Positions 9,213 through 17,961 are shown, counted from the stretch's first letter. The stretch: 64,000 nucleotides of DNA from Paraglaciecola algarum (GCF_021532655.1 NZ_JAKGAS010000005.1:1-64000), one strand, 5' to 3'. A program made the numbers and translations. The notes: generated by a model from the sequence alone, not told the origin.

Positions 9213-9282
9213 GCTGGGAATTACGTTGATTGAGTGGTCGGCCACTGAAGGTGGTCGACAGCAAATTCTATAAGAAAGAAAC

Positions 9283-10526
9283 TGTAATGGTCTAATTATT
9301 CAAAACACATTGTTAGAGGTATGCTACACCAAACCAATGAGCTAATAATGAGTAAGAAATTTACAAACGATCTAAAGCTTGAATGCATTGAGCTAGTGAC
9401 AGCTAAAGGGTATTCAACGAAACAAGTTGCCCAAGATATGAATGTTGGCTATTCCAGTTTACAAAAGTGGGTACGTCAATATAGAGCTGAACAATTAGGC
9501 ATTACTCCTAAAGCATCAGCGTTAACAACTGACCAAATTCGTATCGAAGAGCTAGAGAAAAAACTCAGACAAGCCGAAAGTGACAATGCCTTGTTAAAAA
9601 AAATTGGCATCAGCCTTCTTCGCTATGGAAATGACCAACGGCAACAGGTCGCGTTAAAGCTGAAGAAGGCAGGGTTTATTGTGCGGGATATATGTCGGTG
9701 TTTTAGTTTAAGTCGCAGTGTCTTTTATGCCAGAACAAAAATGAAACCAATCCGGCCACAACAGCTGCGTTTAGAGGCGGCTGTAAAGCATATTCATCAA
9801 TAAATGGATGCAATCTATAGAGTAGAAGAATGATAATTGAATTGCGAAATTTAGGGTTTAACGTGGGGCGATATAAAGTTCGAGGATTGATGAGAGCTCA
9901 CAAGCTTATTGCCAAACGATCTAGACTACATCGGTATCCCAAAGGTGGTAAGCCGTCGGTCATTGCCCCTAACCTTTAAAATCGACAATTTAACCCCGAG
10001 CGTGTGAATACCCATTGGTCGGGTGATATCACCTACATCCGAACCGGGCAAGGTTGGCTGTATTTAGCTGTGATTGTTGATTTATGCTCCCGTAAAATAG
10101 TCAGTTGGGTATTTTCTGATTAACCTAACTCAGAGCTAACAGTTCGAGCAATCAGCTTGCCAGTGAATAAACGTCGCCCCGGTAAGGGCGTGATATTTCA
10201 TTCGGTTCAAGGAGCTCAATATACCAGTGAAACATTCCAACATTGTTTACGAGAGCTTGGACTACAATCCAGCATGAGCAGGGCAGGCAACTGTTTAGAT
10301 AATGCAGTAACAGAACGATTTTTTTAGAAGCTTAAAGTCGGAACGAGTTAATTACCGCCGGTACCGAACTCGTTATCAAGCACAAGCAGATATCATTGAT
10401 TATATAGAGCCATGTTATAATCAGAAACGAAGACACTATAAACTGGGTAATATATCGCCAGTCCAATTCGAGATGCAATTTAGGAAATGCGCCTAATAAT
10501 ATGTTCATGAATACTTGACCATTACA
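9283..10526 (+). mobile_element. Decayed IS3-family insertion sequence, about 1.24 kb
   Basis: The ends are imperfect inverted repeats. The left end, from 9283, reads TGTAATGGTC and then TATTCA after a short gap. The right end, read inward from 10526, gives TGTAATGGTC and then TATTCA. The span of 1,244 bases and the internal OrfA/OrfB organisation fit IS3. No matching 3-base target duplication is visible (AAC on the left, TTT on the right). The transposase frame is broken several times, so the copy should be immobile. Confidence 0.75.
9348..10496 (+). pseudogene. IS3-family transposase, broken OrfA-OrfB
   Basis: OrfA starts at ATG 9348. Its helix-turn-helix (STKQVAQDMNVGYSSLQKWV) and leucine-zipper-like segment are intact, but it runs without a clean stop into OrfB-like sequence (residues after about 90) and ends at TAA 9801. 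Further OrfB pieces continue to 10496 through several in-frame stops: after VIAPNL near 9979, after VFSD near 10122, and after TERFF near 10325. In the integrase core the first Asp (SGDITYI) and Glu (NAVTERFF) are recognisable. The second catalytic Asp is replaced by Val in HSVQGAQYTS, where IS3 members have HSDRGxQYTS. It is non-functional by several independent changes. Confidence 0.8.
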
Positions 10527-10727
10527 TTTGGTGTGGATAGCGATATCCGGTATAAATATTGGTATTTTTCATGCCCAGATTATCGCATGTTTCTGAATCA
10601 GTTCGTTAACTTGACAGTACCAGCGTTAAGGCTATCAAAGTAGTGTTGTTGGTATCCAAATATTTCAGAGCCTTTAAATGTAAGCTCGCACAACTTCCAA
10701 TAGAGATAGGCTCAAGAATATGTCTGT

Positions 10728-11942
10728 TTAATTCACAAGGTACGCATGTAAGCCTCGTCGTGGAGATGGCTTGGGTAAGGTCTTTCCGTTTGGAATTCTC
10801 CCGATCCGGCACAACATTTGAACGGTTGCATCAGAGGTAGGAGTTTTAGAAATCAGCTTTTCTTTCAATTCGGAATGAAGCTGTGACATTTCGGGGAACT
10901 CTTGTAATGCTTGTGAAATTGGATGCATCACAAAACCATGCTTAGTCGCAATCAAATGCGCTTTGACATACGTTTTACCCGCCATAATTTGCGTGAGCCT
11001 GGTGTTGTCCTGGCTCGTCAACACGTAAAAACTTGGCGTCGCGTCAACTGTTTGATTGAAATCATCTAATTGTGCTTTTACGATCCTTGAATCTGGTGAC
11101 GGAAATTCATTGCGGTCAAACAAACCAAAACGCTCGAATGCGACTAAAAGCGGTGATGTAATGGATATACCGTCTCGATGTTTTTCAATCTCCATTGAAC
11201 CCACACGCAAAAGTTGGGCACTTTCCAAATACGTATTTGGTGTTGTTAACTCAATTTTCCACGCCTTTTTAGCAATACGCTTAATATGGTCAGAAAGATA
11301 AGCGTGTTTTTTTTCAACGATCACACGATTATCTAGAAGAGGAGTACCAAGACTAAGAAGCTCAGATTTTAGCGCTTTAGTTGGTGGGGTATTGTTGTCA
11401 TATACACTTCTTGCGGTTCGTCGTTTCGATATATGATTGAAAAGATCATGATTTGCCAGTTCGATTGAACGTATAAATCTTACTCTTGCGATCGGTTTGC
11501 TGTTTATTGACGTCGAATTAAATACCCCTTCTTCAAACCAAGTTGTTTCTGTGTTGTATCCAAATTGCTTCGCCGCGATATCCAGAAGACCAAGCATCGC
11601 CCCCGTTCCAATCAGTATTTGTCTACCATAGGGATCGGTATGCTCTAATAGTCGTTCAGTGTCAATTCTAATCAAAACATCGTACTTGCCCTGTAGTTCT
11701 ATCAACCAGGGCTGTCGGTTGTGTGGATTCGGTGCGAGGATAGCCCATGCAAGTGCTCGAATTCGAGGGTCAGAAATGTCATTGACAATTTCCTCCGGCG
11801 ACCACGCCGCTATTGCAGATTCAGGAATGTCTGAAGAAAAGGAGCTACAACCGCTGATTGGCAATGCGGCAAAAATGACTCCTCCACCAATGGTTCGTAT
11901 AAATCGTCTGCGACGTAGGTTAGTGGGTTGTTTTGTCATCAT
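10728..11942 (-). CDS. Acg-family FMN-binding nitroreductase-like protein, Tat-exported
   Basis: The 404-residue protein starts at ATG 11942 with GGAG just upstream. Its N-terminus has a twin-arginine signal (RRRRFIRTIGGGVIFAALP) and a possible lipobox (ISGC), so it is probably exported folded with cofactor and perhaps lipid-anchored. The body resembles the Acg branch of nitroreductases: AWAILAPNPHNRQPW near residue 65-80, HTDPYGRQILIGTGA near 100-115, ISKRRTARSVYDN near 170, and QALQEFPEM near the end. Acg proteins bind FMN but often lack normal NAD(P)H-dependent turnover; the role here is not known. Two tandem decamers typical of OmpR-type regulator sites lie upstream, and a two-component system lies just beyond. 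Confidence 0.7.
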   Translation of the reverse strand: MMTKQPTNLRRRRFIRTIGGGVIFAALPISGCSSFSSDIPESAIAAWSPEEIVNDISDPRIRALAWAILAPNPHNRQPWLIELQGKYDVLIRIDTERLLEHTDPYGRQILIGTGAMLGLLDIAAKQFGYNTETTWFEEGVFNSTSINSKPIARVRFIRSIELANHDLFNHISKRRTARSVYDNNTPPTKALKSELLSLGTPLLDNRVIVEKKHAYLSDHIKRIAKKAWKIELTTPNTYLESAQLLRVGSMEIEKHRDGISITSPLLVAFERFGLFDRNEFPSPDSRIVKAQLDDFNQTVDATPSFYVLTSQDNTRLTQIMAGKTYVKAHLIATKHGFVMHPISQALQEFPEMSQLHSELKEKLISKTPTSDATVQMLCRIGRIPNGKTLPKPSPRRGLHAYLVN

Positions 11943-12093
11943 GACTTCTCCAGCTTTATGTAGTTCAGCATGGTTAACGTATTTGCGCCCGGCTGAATAA
12001 AATTTTGGATTTATGTAATCGAAACTTCATGATAATTATCCCTGCTTTGATCTCGCGATTCTTTATGGATAGTGTTGGGAATTAGATAACAAT

Positions 12094-12113
12094 TGTAAGG
12101 TTCTGTAAGAATC
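12094..12113 (-). promoter_or_regulatory. Tandem decamers, candidate response-regulator site
   Basis: TGTAAGGTTC (12094-12103) is followed directly by TGTAAGAATC (12104-12113), two head-to-tail decamers matching at 8 of 10 positions. Spacing of one helical turn is the usual layout for OmpR/PhoB-type regulators. The site is about 150 bases upstream of the minus-strand acg-like gene and just after the end of the adjacent kinase gene. It could be the target of the neighbouring response regulator; this is an inference. Confidence 0.45.
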
Positions 12114-12158
12114 TCCGATTAAAATTTCAGGAGGATTTTGCGAATTCGTTGAGGTTTT

Positions 12159-13520
12159 TTATCGCTGAATTAAGGGCATGGAGATTTTAGCCATCGCGCC
12201 AACATTTTGCAGAGCCATTAGTTTTTCTTTGAAGTGAGAGGATTGCGCGGCTGCATCACTTTTACTCATAAATGACACGTTAAAACTGTGCCAGTCTGTT
12301 ACACGCTTGACGATAGCTAAGCCTAAACCAAAATTCTTTCCAGCCCTTTTTCGGCTTGGATCCAATCGCACAAAGGCATCAAACACTTTTTCCAATTCCG
12401 CATCCGGTATTCCAGGGCCATCGTCTAAGATATAGCAAACGGCACGAGACGCTTTATTTGTCACATCGTACTCAGTCGTTAAGAAGACTGACACTTGTGT
12501 TGTTGCATAAGAAATAGCATTGGTAATAAGGTTAGAAAAAGCACGATAAACCCACACGTTATCCATATTAACTTCCTGAGACGAGATTTCAGAAGAAAAC
12601 GCCAACTGTTTGTCTTGTTGCATTGCAATTGGGCCTAAATCTTTAACTAATGCGCCGACAAAGTCATTAAGGTTGGTTTTGTGGAAGTCTAAATGCATGC
12701 CTTTTCTTTCCATGCTTGCATAGTCTAAAAAAGCATTTAGCATTCCTTCAATATTCTCTAAATCTTTCTCCATTCGGGTTAAATACTCGTCTTTTTTGTC
12801 AATTTCACGTTCTCCCAAACAGGCATCTAAGCCAAACCGGAAACAAGATACAGGTGTTCTTAGGTCATGCGACAAACTATTAGCGAGCAAGCGGTTTTCC
12901 TCGATTAAATGCTCTATTTGCGATGCCATTTTATTGAAGCTATTTTCAACAACATTTATTTGAGAATATTTGGCAGGAATGACGCGTACGCTCAAATCTC
13001 CTTTGCCGAATTTGTTAGCGACATCAGTGAGTTTGGTAAGTCGCCTAATAAGCGGTAGCATCCATAAAACAACCGCTATACTTACGCCAAAGTAAAGCAG
13101 TAATGTAAGTATCACATCAAGCTGTCTATCTTGGTCAGCATCGATCTCGGTTATTAACTTAAGTAACGCATTAGGGTGATTAGGTATTGATCTCAAATGG
13201 TATTCTTCAACATCTGAGACAACTTGTAGGCCTATCGAATCCAATTCTGCCAGTACTTTCTCCTCAAGCGCAAAATCCTCTCTATTTTCCAAGGCTAAAT
13301 TGACATTAAATTGTTCAGCTAAGTCATCTACAGTAATTTGTAATTTTTCGGGAGGCCTGTCTTTCAAATGATTGATAAAGCCATTAAACATTTCATTTTG
13401 CGGTTGAACGTTCATTTCTTCATTGTTGAGTGAGTCGTAAATATATTGGTCAATTAACCAACCAAACCCAAACAATGAAAGCGTGACAGTTAAAACGATA
13501 TTGAGAATGAGTTTATGCAT
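12159..13520 (-). CDS. Membrane sensor histidine kinase
   Basis: The 453-residue protein has a membrane segment near residues 5-25, a periplasmic sensor region of about 110 residues, and a second membrane segment near 136-156. HAMP (about 157-209) follows, then HisKA with the phospho-acceptor in SHDLRTPVS (His near 218). The HATPase domain shows an N box (NLITNAISYA), a DDGPGIP motif and FGLGLAIVKR. It should autophosphorylate and pass phosphate to the response regulator encoded 35 bases upstream, with which it is probably co-transcribed. The signal is unknown; linkage to MipA/OmpV, DUF3019 and DUF4156 genes suggests an envelope-related stimulus. Confidence 0.88.
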   Translation of the reverse strand: MHKLILNIVLTVTLSLFGFGWLIDQYIYDSLNNEEMNVQPQNEMFNGFINHLKDRPPEKLQITVDDLAEQFNVNLALENREDFALEEKVLAELDSIGLQVVSDVEEYHLRSIPNHPNALLKLITEIDADQDRQLDVILTLLLYFGVSIAVVLWMLPLIRRLTKLTDVANKFGKGDLSVRVIPAKYSQINVVENSFNKMASQIEHLIEENRLLANSLSHDLRTPVSCFRFGLDACLGEREIDKKDEYLTRMEKDLENIEGMLNAFLDYASMERKGMHLDFHKTNLNDFVGALVKDLGPIAMQQDKQLAFSSEISSQEVNMDNVWVYRAFSNLITNAISYATTQVSVFLTTEYDVTNKASRAVCYILDDGPGIPDAELEKVFDAFVRLDPSRKRAGKNFGLGLAIVKRVTDWHSFNVSFMSKSDAAAQSSHFKEKLMALQNVGAMAKISMPLIQR

Positions 13521-13555
13521 ACAAATCTAAGAAAAAGTCGGTGAGAAACGGATAT

Positions 13556-14254
13556 TTACCAAGCATCAGGCACAAACAAGTAGCCCTTGCCCCAAACAGT
13601 TTTGATTCTCTCTTTGTCTTCAATATCGTCATCTAACAACTTTCGCAAATTTGAAATCATCACATCAAAGCGACGGTCTAGGCCATCATATTCGCGTGAC
13701 TTTAGTTCCTGGAATACTTTTTCTCGGCTAACAACTTCCCCAGCGTTCTCTGCGAGTAGACATAAAAAGTCGAACAACCCTGTGGTCAAAGCCACATTCT
13801 TGCCGTTTAAGATGACTCGCTTGGACGCTTTGTGGATTTCTAATCCTCCAAAAACAAGATCGCTGCTATCCGAATGACTGAGCATACTGCCAATTCGCAA
13901 CGCGGATTTGATCCTAGCTAACAAAACTCTTGGTTTAACTGGCTTGGTGATATAGTCATTTGCTCCCACTTCTAATCCAATGACCTCGTCTATTTCATCG
14001 ACTCTCGCGGTCAGCATTATAATGGGTATCTGACTTAACTCCCTTACTTGTTTGCAGACTTCAATACCATTTAAACCAGGTAACATTAGGTCTAACAACA
14101 ATAAATCATGTTTCCCACCGGAGATGGTCGCTACCACGCCCAAACCATCGGCTAAGTGAGTTACCGAGAAGCCTTCGGTTTCTAAGAAATCCTTAACCCA
14201 TTGCGCTAACGCAATATCATCTTCCACTAACAAAATTTCGGCGTAACTAGACAT
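13556..14254 (-). CDS. OmpR-family response regulator
   Basis: The product is 232 residues from ATG 14254, chosen over an upstream ATG at 14329 because AGGGGA lies about 8 bases before it and the receiver domain starts at once (YAEILLVEDD). The receiver has the acidic pocket EDD (about 11-13), phospho-acceptor Asp in LLLLDLMLPG (about 55), and the Lys of YITKPVKPR. The C-terminal winged helix (about 135-230) ends VWGKGYLFVPDAW, typical of Trans_reg_C. It is the partner of the adjacent kinase. It lies fourth in a tightly packed minus-strand operon, 26 bases after the DUF3019 gene. Likely targets are its own operon and the neighbouring acg-like gene. Confidence 0.9.
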   Translation of the reverse strand: MSSYAEILLVEDDIALAQWVKDFLETEGFSVTHLADGLGVVATISGGKHDLLLLDLMLPGLNGIEVCKQVRELSQIPIIMLTARVDEIDEVIGLEVGANDYITKPVKPRVLLARIKSALRIGSMLSHSDSSDLVFGGLEIHKASKRVILNGKNVALTTGLFDFLCLLAENAGEVVSREKVFQELKSREYDGLDRRFDVMISNLRKLLDDDIEDKERIKTVWGKGYLFVPDAW

Positions 14255-14280
14255 ATAAATTTCCCCTGGCTCAGTAGTGT

Positions 14281-14688
14281 TTAAAACAACCGCCATCGAC
14301 GTCTTTTGCGAGACTCTTTGTAAACCCAAGTCACTGTTATCGAGTCAGTAAATAAAACTTCTTTGCTTTCCACATCGACTAATGAATATTTGCGGCTCTC
14401 AGACAAGGAAAACTGACCCGAGTAACTTCCGGTTAGCCTTCTTGACCAGCAGAATATGGGGCGTTCCAATTCTTCCCGATAAAGGCACACATTTCTCGGC
14501 GATTGCAAATTCCATGTCAGTACAAGGTCACCATAGCAGTCTTTACCTTTAGATAGCGCGATACAGCTTTTGGGCTTTAGTTGAAAGCTGACAGGGTCTT
14601 TATTAGCTGCCCTAACAGGACATGTTACAAGCACTAACAACATGAGAGGTAGGAAAAAACAGCAATTGGATGGGCCTCTACCAAACAT
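14281..14688 (-). CDS. DUF3019 exported protein
   Basis: The product is about 135 residues from ATG 14688; this start overlaps the end of the MipA/OmpV gene by 11 bases and gives a clean signal peptide (PLMLLVLVTCPVRAA). A longer frame upstream would begin inside the MipA gene and is rejected. The mature part shows DUF3019 hallmarks: KPKSCIALSKGKDCYGD, LTWNLQ, VCLYRE, FCWS, which include conserved cysteines likely forming disulphides. The end is arginine-rich (ESRKRRRWRLF). Function is unknown. Members of this family commonly sit beside MipA/OmpV genes and two-component systems in marine gammaproteobacteria, as here. Confidence 0.75.
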   Translation of the reverse strand: MFGRGPSNCCFFLPLMLLVLVTCPVRAANKDPVSFQLKPKSCIALSKGKDCYGDLVLTWNLQSPRNVCLYREELERPIFCWSRRLTGSYSGQFSLSESRKYSLVDVESKEVLFTDSITVTWVYKESRKRRRWRLF

Positions 14689-15730
14689 ACATGACACCCA
14701 GACTGAACAATGTTTGTTTATTACTTTTATAAAGCGGACTATCGCTAAAAGACTTCGAATAGTGTTTATGGGTAAAGCCCGACACAAATACCCAATCTTT
14801 ACTTAAAGGATATTGCGCTGATAAATCGAGCGTGTAGCGAGCCCCAAAACCTGCCTCATACACTGATCGTTCAAAAGTTGACTCATCAATCGATACACCA
14901 GCGTGATAATCTACCACCTTGTCAGAGAAATATGTCGCTCCTACACCAACATGAAATTCCCAATTGTAATATTGAATAGCATGAGCGAAGTAACCATCGA
15001 CAATCCAGCCACCGTGAGAAATATTGAATGGATCACCCGCAACATCAACCCACCATGCTTGGTTGCCACTGTACTTAGAAAACCGAAAACCTTGGTTAAT
15101 CTCGTCATCTCTATCCCTGATCCCTTGAAGTTCTGAAGATGGTTCATCGCGAATCATGTTCCCTTCACTTTCTGATAAACCATCTAAGTATGATTGCCCT
15201 ATTAAAAAGTCAATTTGATAGTCGGTATGGTCGACTAAACGGTAACCAATTGATGAGCTTCTATTGCTACGATTGGCTTGGTTGTTTGTTTCAATGAAGA
15301 ATCGGCCGTAATAAACGTCGATACCCAAAGAGACATCCAAGAAGTCAATAAACTCTTCTTGTCCAGGATCGACAAATAGTTCATTTTTAAAGAGCGCATC
15401 CATACGCAAATAAACTGTAAAATCTAGTTCTGGACTGGTGCTTGCAGATTTTTCTTCCGGCTGTACCTCGTCACTGTTGGAAGGAATCTGGTCATTTGCG
15501 CTAACCTGTTGAGGAGTGCAGAATGCGAAAACCGTTGCGAGCAACAGTGCTCTAATAGAGATTCGACTAGTTACAATGCAACCTAGGGGGAGGAAGAAAA
15601 GTAGAGTCCGAAATCTATCGACAGCGAATTCAGTAAAAACAAACTTCAATCTTTGATTCCTATTGACTTCTCTTGAGTCTAATGCGTTGATCTGACCATC
15701 ATAGTCTAGACGTTGCGTGTAAATTTTCAC
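14678..15730 (-). CDS. MipA/OmpV-family outer-membrane protein
   Basis: The frame from GTG 15730 gives 350 residues, but the signal-peptide-like stretch (RALLLATVFAFCTPQQVSA) sits near residues 60-78. The true start may therefore lie inside, for example at a non-ATG codon; no good ribosome site decides it. After a low-complexity linker, the protein has barrel strands (DFTVYLRMDALFKNELF, SLGIDVYYGRFFIE, YEAGFGARYTLDLSAQYPL) and ends SLGVMYVW, as in MipA/OmpV barrels that act as scaffolds or stress-related porins. It is second in the five-gene operon, 9 bases after the DUF4156 gene, and overlaps DUF3019. Confidence 0.7.
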   Translation of the reverse strand: MKIYTQRLDYDGQINALDSREVNRNQRLKFVFTEFAVDRFRTLLFFLPLGCIVTSRISIRALLLATVFAFCTPQQVSANDQIPSNSDEVQPEEKSASTSPELDFTVYLRMDALFKNELFVDPGQEEFIDFLDVSLGIDVYYGRFFIETNNQANRSNRSSSIGYRLVDHTDYQIDFLIGQSYLDGLSESEGNMIRDEPSSELQGIRDRDDEINQGFRFSKYSGNQAWWVDVAGDPFNISHGGWIVDGYFAHAIQYYNWEFHVGVGATYFSDKVVDYHAGVSIDESTFERSVYEAGFGARYTLDLSAQYPLSKDWVFVSGFTHKHYSKSFSDSPLYKSNKQTLFSLGVMYVW

Positions 15731-15739
15731 AACAAAAAT

Positions 15740-16105
15740 CTATTTAGTAGGACAAAAATAAACATTACCACTAAGCGTGACATTAGTTTGCACCGATGTA
15801 CCGCCTATATCCCAGGTTACACTTCCAGTTTGCCCAGCACGCTGTGTCAGCAGAAAGACCACGTTTCCACCCATCTTGTGAGCTTGATTTTTTAAATCGT
15901 GCCTTGCACCTGTTTCCAAATCTTTGTTTGACGTGAACTCACCCGTGATGAAATCCCCTTGATTTCCGGTAATATCTCCTAGAAATTCACATTCATTCCC
16001 AGGTTCGATTGTTGTCAGCTTAACTAATCTTGCTTCTGGATCGAGCGATTTTGATGCACATGCGGCTAAGACATAAACTGCACATACGATAAATATATTT
16101 CTCAT
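15740..16105 (-). CDS. DUF4156 lipoprotein
   Basis: The product is 121 residues from ATG 16105, which has an excellent GGAGG seven bases upstream; a longer frame to 16216 lacks a ribosome site. A lipoprotein signal ends in AACAS. The mature part carries the DUF4156 pattern: LTTIEPGNECEFLGDITG, a central ARHDLKNQAHKMGGNVVFL and a C-terminal Cys (VYFCPTK). These are small outer-membrane-linked lipoproteins of the YjeI type with no known activity. It is the first gene of a packed operon that continues with MipA/OmpV, DUF3019, the regulator and the kinase, so the promoter should lie in 16106-16410. Confidence 0.8.
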   Translation of the reverse strand: MRNIFIVCAVYVLAACASKSLDPEARLVKLTTIEPGNECEFLGDITGNQGDFITGEFTSNKDLETGARHDLKNQAHKMGGNVVFLLTQRAGQTGSVTWDIGGTSVQTNVTLSGNVYFCPTK

Positions 16106-16185
16106 TTCAATTTCCTCCAAAAAAATGCCAGCGAAATGTACACGTTGTGCTAAAGAAAATATGTTTGTAATTTGTAATCTATTGT

Positions 16186-16232
16186 TAGGGCGTGTTGAAC
16201 AAAACTTGGGTAGCAAAGATCAACACGCCCTA
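16186..16232. repeat. 13-base inverted repeat in a 305-base intergenic gap
   Basis: TAGGGCGTGTTGA (16186-16198) and TCAACACGCCCTA (16220-16232) are perfect complements around a 21-base centre. It lies between the divergent DUF4156 operon and the S41 peptidase gene. The GC-rich arms stand out in AT-rich DNA and look like the end of an insertion sequence or a solo repeat unit; a terminator is less likely because no T-run follows. Confidence 0.6.
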
Positions 16233-16410
16233 GTTGATACTGTGAAAAAACTGACAAAAAGAGTCCATTGCACAGCGTTGTTAAGTGATGTAATCATAAA
16301 TTTTGATTATGACCTTCGTACTTACAATTATTAGTTACTTTCTAACAGTTTAAGCGCCTTCGAATAATTAAACTACGAAAGTTGATTAATTAACTATTGT
16401 AGGTATTAAA

Positions 16411-17961
16411 ATGTTTTTTCCCAATCGCCCCCCCTTTAAATTCGTACTTTTCCTGTCGGCACTCATATTGTTCGGATGTGGAGGCAATGACAAAGTAATG
16501 CCTCGTCCCACGCCAGTTGTTCCTCCTCCTGATAACCCATCAGTCGTAAAGATCCCGGATGGGGTTTGGGAACAGATTGGTTTTGGAAGAGCAATCAATG
16601 TCACGGGTGAAAGCATCGACCTGTATGACTTTACGCGTCAAACGTGTTTGTTGGTGAGTAATACTACTCAAGAGGAGTTTGCTAATACGTTAACAATAGA
16701 CTCAATTGATGCGGAAGCATTCGTCGCAACCGAAGAAGAAGATGTAGTAAAGATTGTATATTCTGCAAGAGCGGCTATTCCAGCAGTTTGTCTTGACGAG
16801 AGATTGATCACCGAAAACGGACCTGTATCAACCTTTGAACATACAATACATAATTTCAATGATTATTATCCATTCTTTGAGTTGCGAGGAATACTAGACT
16901 GGGATGAGCGTACCGAGAATGCGAGAGCTCAGGTCAATAGCGAAACAACAAATGAAGAGTTACTCAACACGCTCATAGCGCTAATTTCTGACTTAGGAGA
17001 CGGCCACGTTAGTTTGTCTGCAGGTGATGATTTTGAATTTGTTCCCCTTAACCAAAATGGAAAGATTGAAGACGTTCTAGTGTCAGGTTTTCAAAATCAA
17101 TCAGAGTTTACTGATTTTGGCGAGTATGTGAATGCACAATTTCAACGAATTCTAGACATTCGAGATAGCTACTTTGACCCTAGTAGTTTAGAAAGGGCAG
17201 GTGGTGAAAATCAGGATATATTTCAGTGGGCAACCATCGGAAATGGTGTCGTCGGTTATTTAGAAATCAATAGCATGGGCGGTATATCTGAAGTTTCAGA
17301 AGAAAATGATTTTGCTGCTAGCGAAGATTTAATGGATAGAGTTCTTACTGCACTCGCTCATACAGAAGCCTTGATTATCAATGTTTCAGTGAATGGCGGG
17401 GGCGACTTAGCGATTACTGATGCTATTGCAAGTCGCTTTTCTACAGAAAAAGTAACGGTAAGCTCCTATGAAGCAATTGGATATGATGATTCCAACACAC
17501 CACAAAGGAGTCCGCGTGTTTCTCGAGAACTCACACCAACAGAACGCATTTCGTATAGTCGACCAATAGCAACGATTTCCGGACCGAATACATATAGTGC
17601 TGCTGAGCATTTTCTGCTAACAATGCGAGCGTTGAAGCATCCCGTCTGTTTTATTGGCGAGCGATCAGATGGGATCCTATCAGCACCATTAGATAAGCAG
17701 CTGCCGACAGAGGGTGCGAGGTTAGGCTTATCAAATCTGTTTATCTACGATCACACTGGCCAGGCTTTTGAGGCACTTGGAGTGCCTGTTGACATTGAAT
17801 CTACCACTTTTGAAGTGGTAGATTCGAACTCTGACAGGAATCAAGCAATTGATGCTGCGCTAATTGCGCTTGGGTTTGGGTCTCTTGTAAACAGTGACAT
17901 CACTGCAGCCGATTGTGCTTTCGAGGATGCCAGAGTGAGATTTGAAACTAGCGCGCCTTAG
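16411..17961 (+). CDS. S41-family (tail-specific protease type) lipoprotein
   Basis: The 516-residue protein has a lipoprotein signal (LSALILFGC, Cys near 23) followed by a Pro-rich spacer. The segment FNDYYPFFELRGILDW (about 150-165) and LISDLGDGHVSL (about 190-202) match the N-terminal core of S41 peptidases. GVVGYLEINSMGG (about 275) begins the catalytic fold, and SGPNTYSAAEHF (about 390) contains the expected catalytic Ser. It should be a periplasmic serine protease anchored to a membrane. It is transcribed alone. Near the 3' end the DNA holds two adjacent perfect hairpins within the coding sequence (17771-17825). Confidence 0.8.
   Translation: MFFPNRPPFKFVLFLSALILFGCGGNDKVMPRPTPVVPPPDNPSVVKIPDGVWEQIGFGRAINVTGESIDLYDFTRQTCLLVSNTTQEEFANTLTIDSIDAEAFVATEEEDVVKIVYSARAAIPAVCLDERLITENGPVSTFEHTIHNFNDYYPFFELRGILDWDERTENARAQVNSETTNEELLNTLIALISDLGDGHVSLSAGDDFEFVPLNQNGKIEDVLVSGFQNQSEFTDFGEYVNAQFQRILDIRDSYFDPSSLERAGGENQDIFQWATIGNGVVGYLEINSMGGISEVSEENDFAASEDLMDRVLTALAHTEALIINVSVNGGGDLAITDAIASRFSTEKVTVSSYEAIGYDDSNTPQRSPRVSRELTPTERISYSRPIATISGPNTYSAAEHFLLTMRALKHPVCFIGERSDGILSAPLDKQLPTEGARLGLSNLFIYDHTGQAFEALGVPVDIESTTFEVVDSNSDRNQAIDAALIALGFGSLVNSDITAADCAFEDARVRFETSAP
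17771..17825. repeat. Two adjacent perfect hairpins inside the S41 gene
   Basis: The first is AGGCACT-TGG-AGTGCCT at 17771-17787. The second has 13-base arms, GAATCTACCACTT (17797-17809) and AAGTGGTAGATTC (17813-17825), with a 3-base loop. Both lie within coding sequence that reads through normally. They may affect mRNA decay or elongation, or may be a coincidence of codon choice. Confidence 0.55.

Noticed and set aside
14281..14787. Longer DUF3019 frame of 168 residues
   Set aside because: The extra N-terminal part lies inside the MipA/OmpV gene and lacks signal-peptide character; ATG 14688 gives a normal signal peptide.
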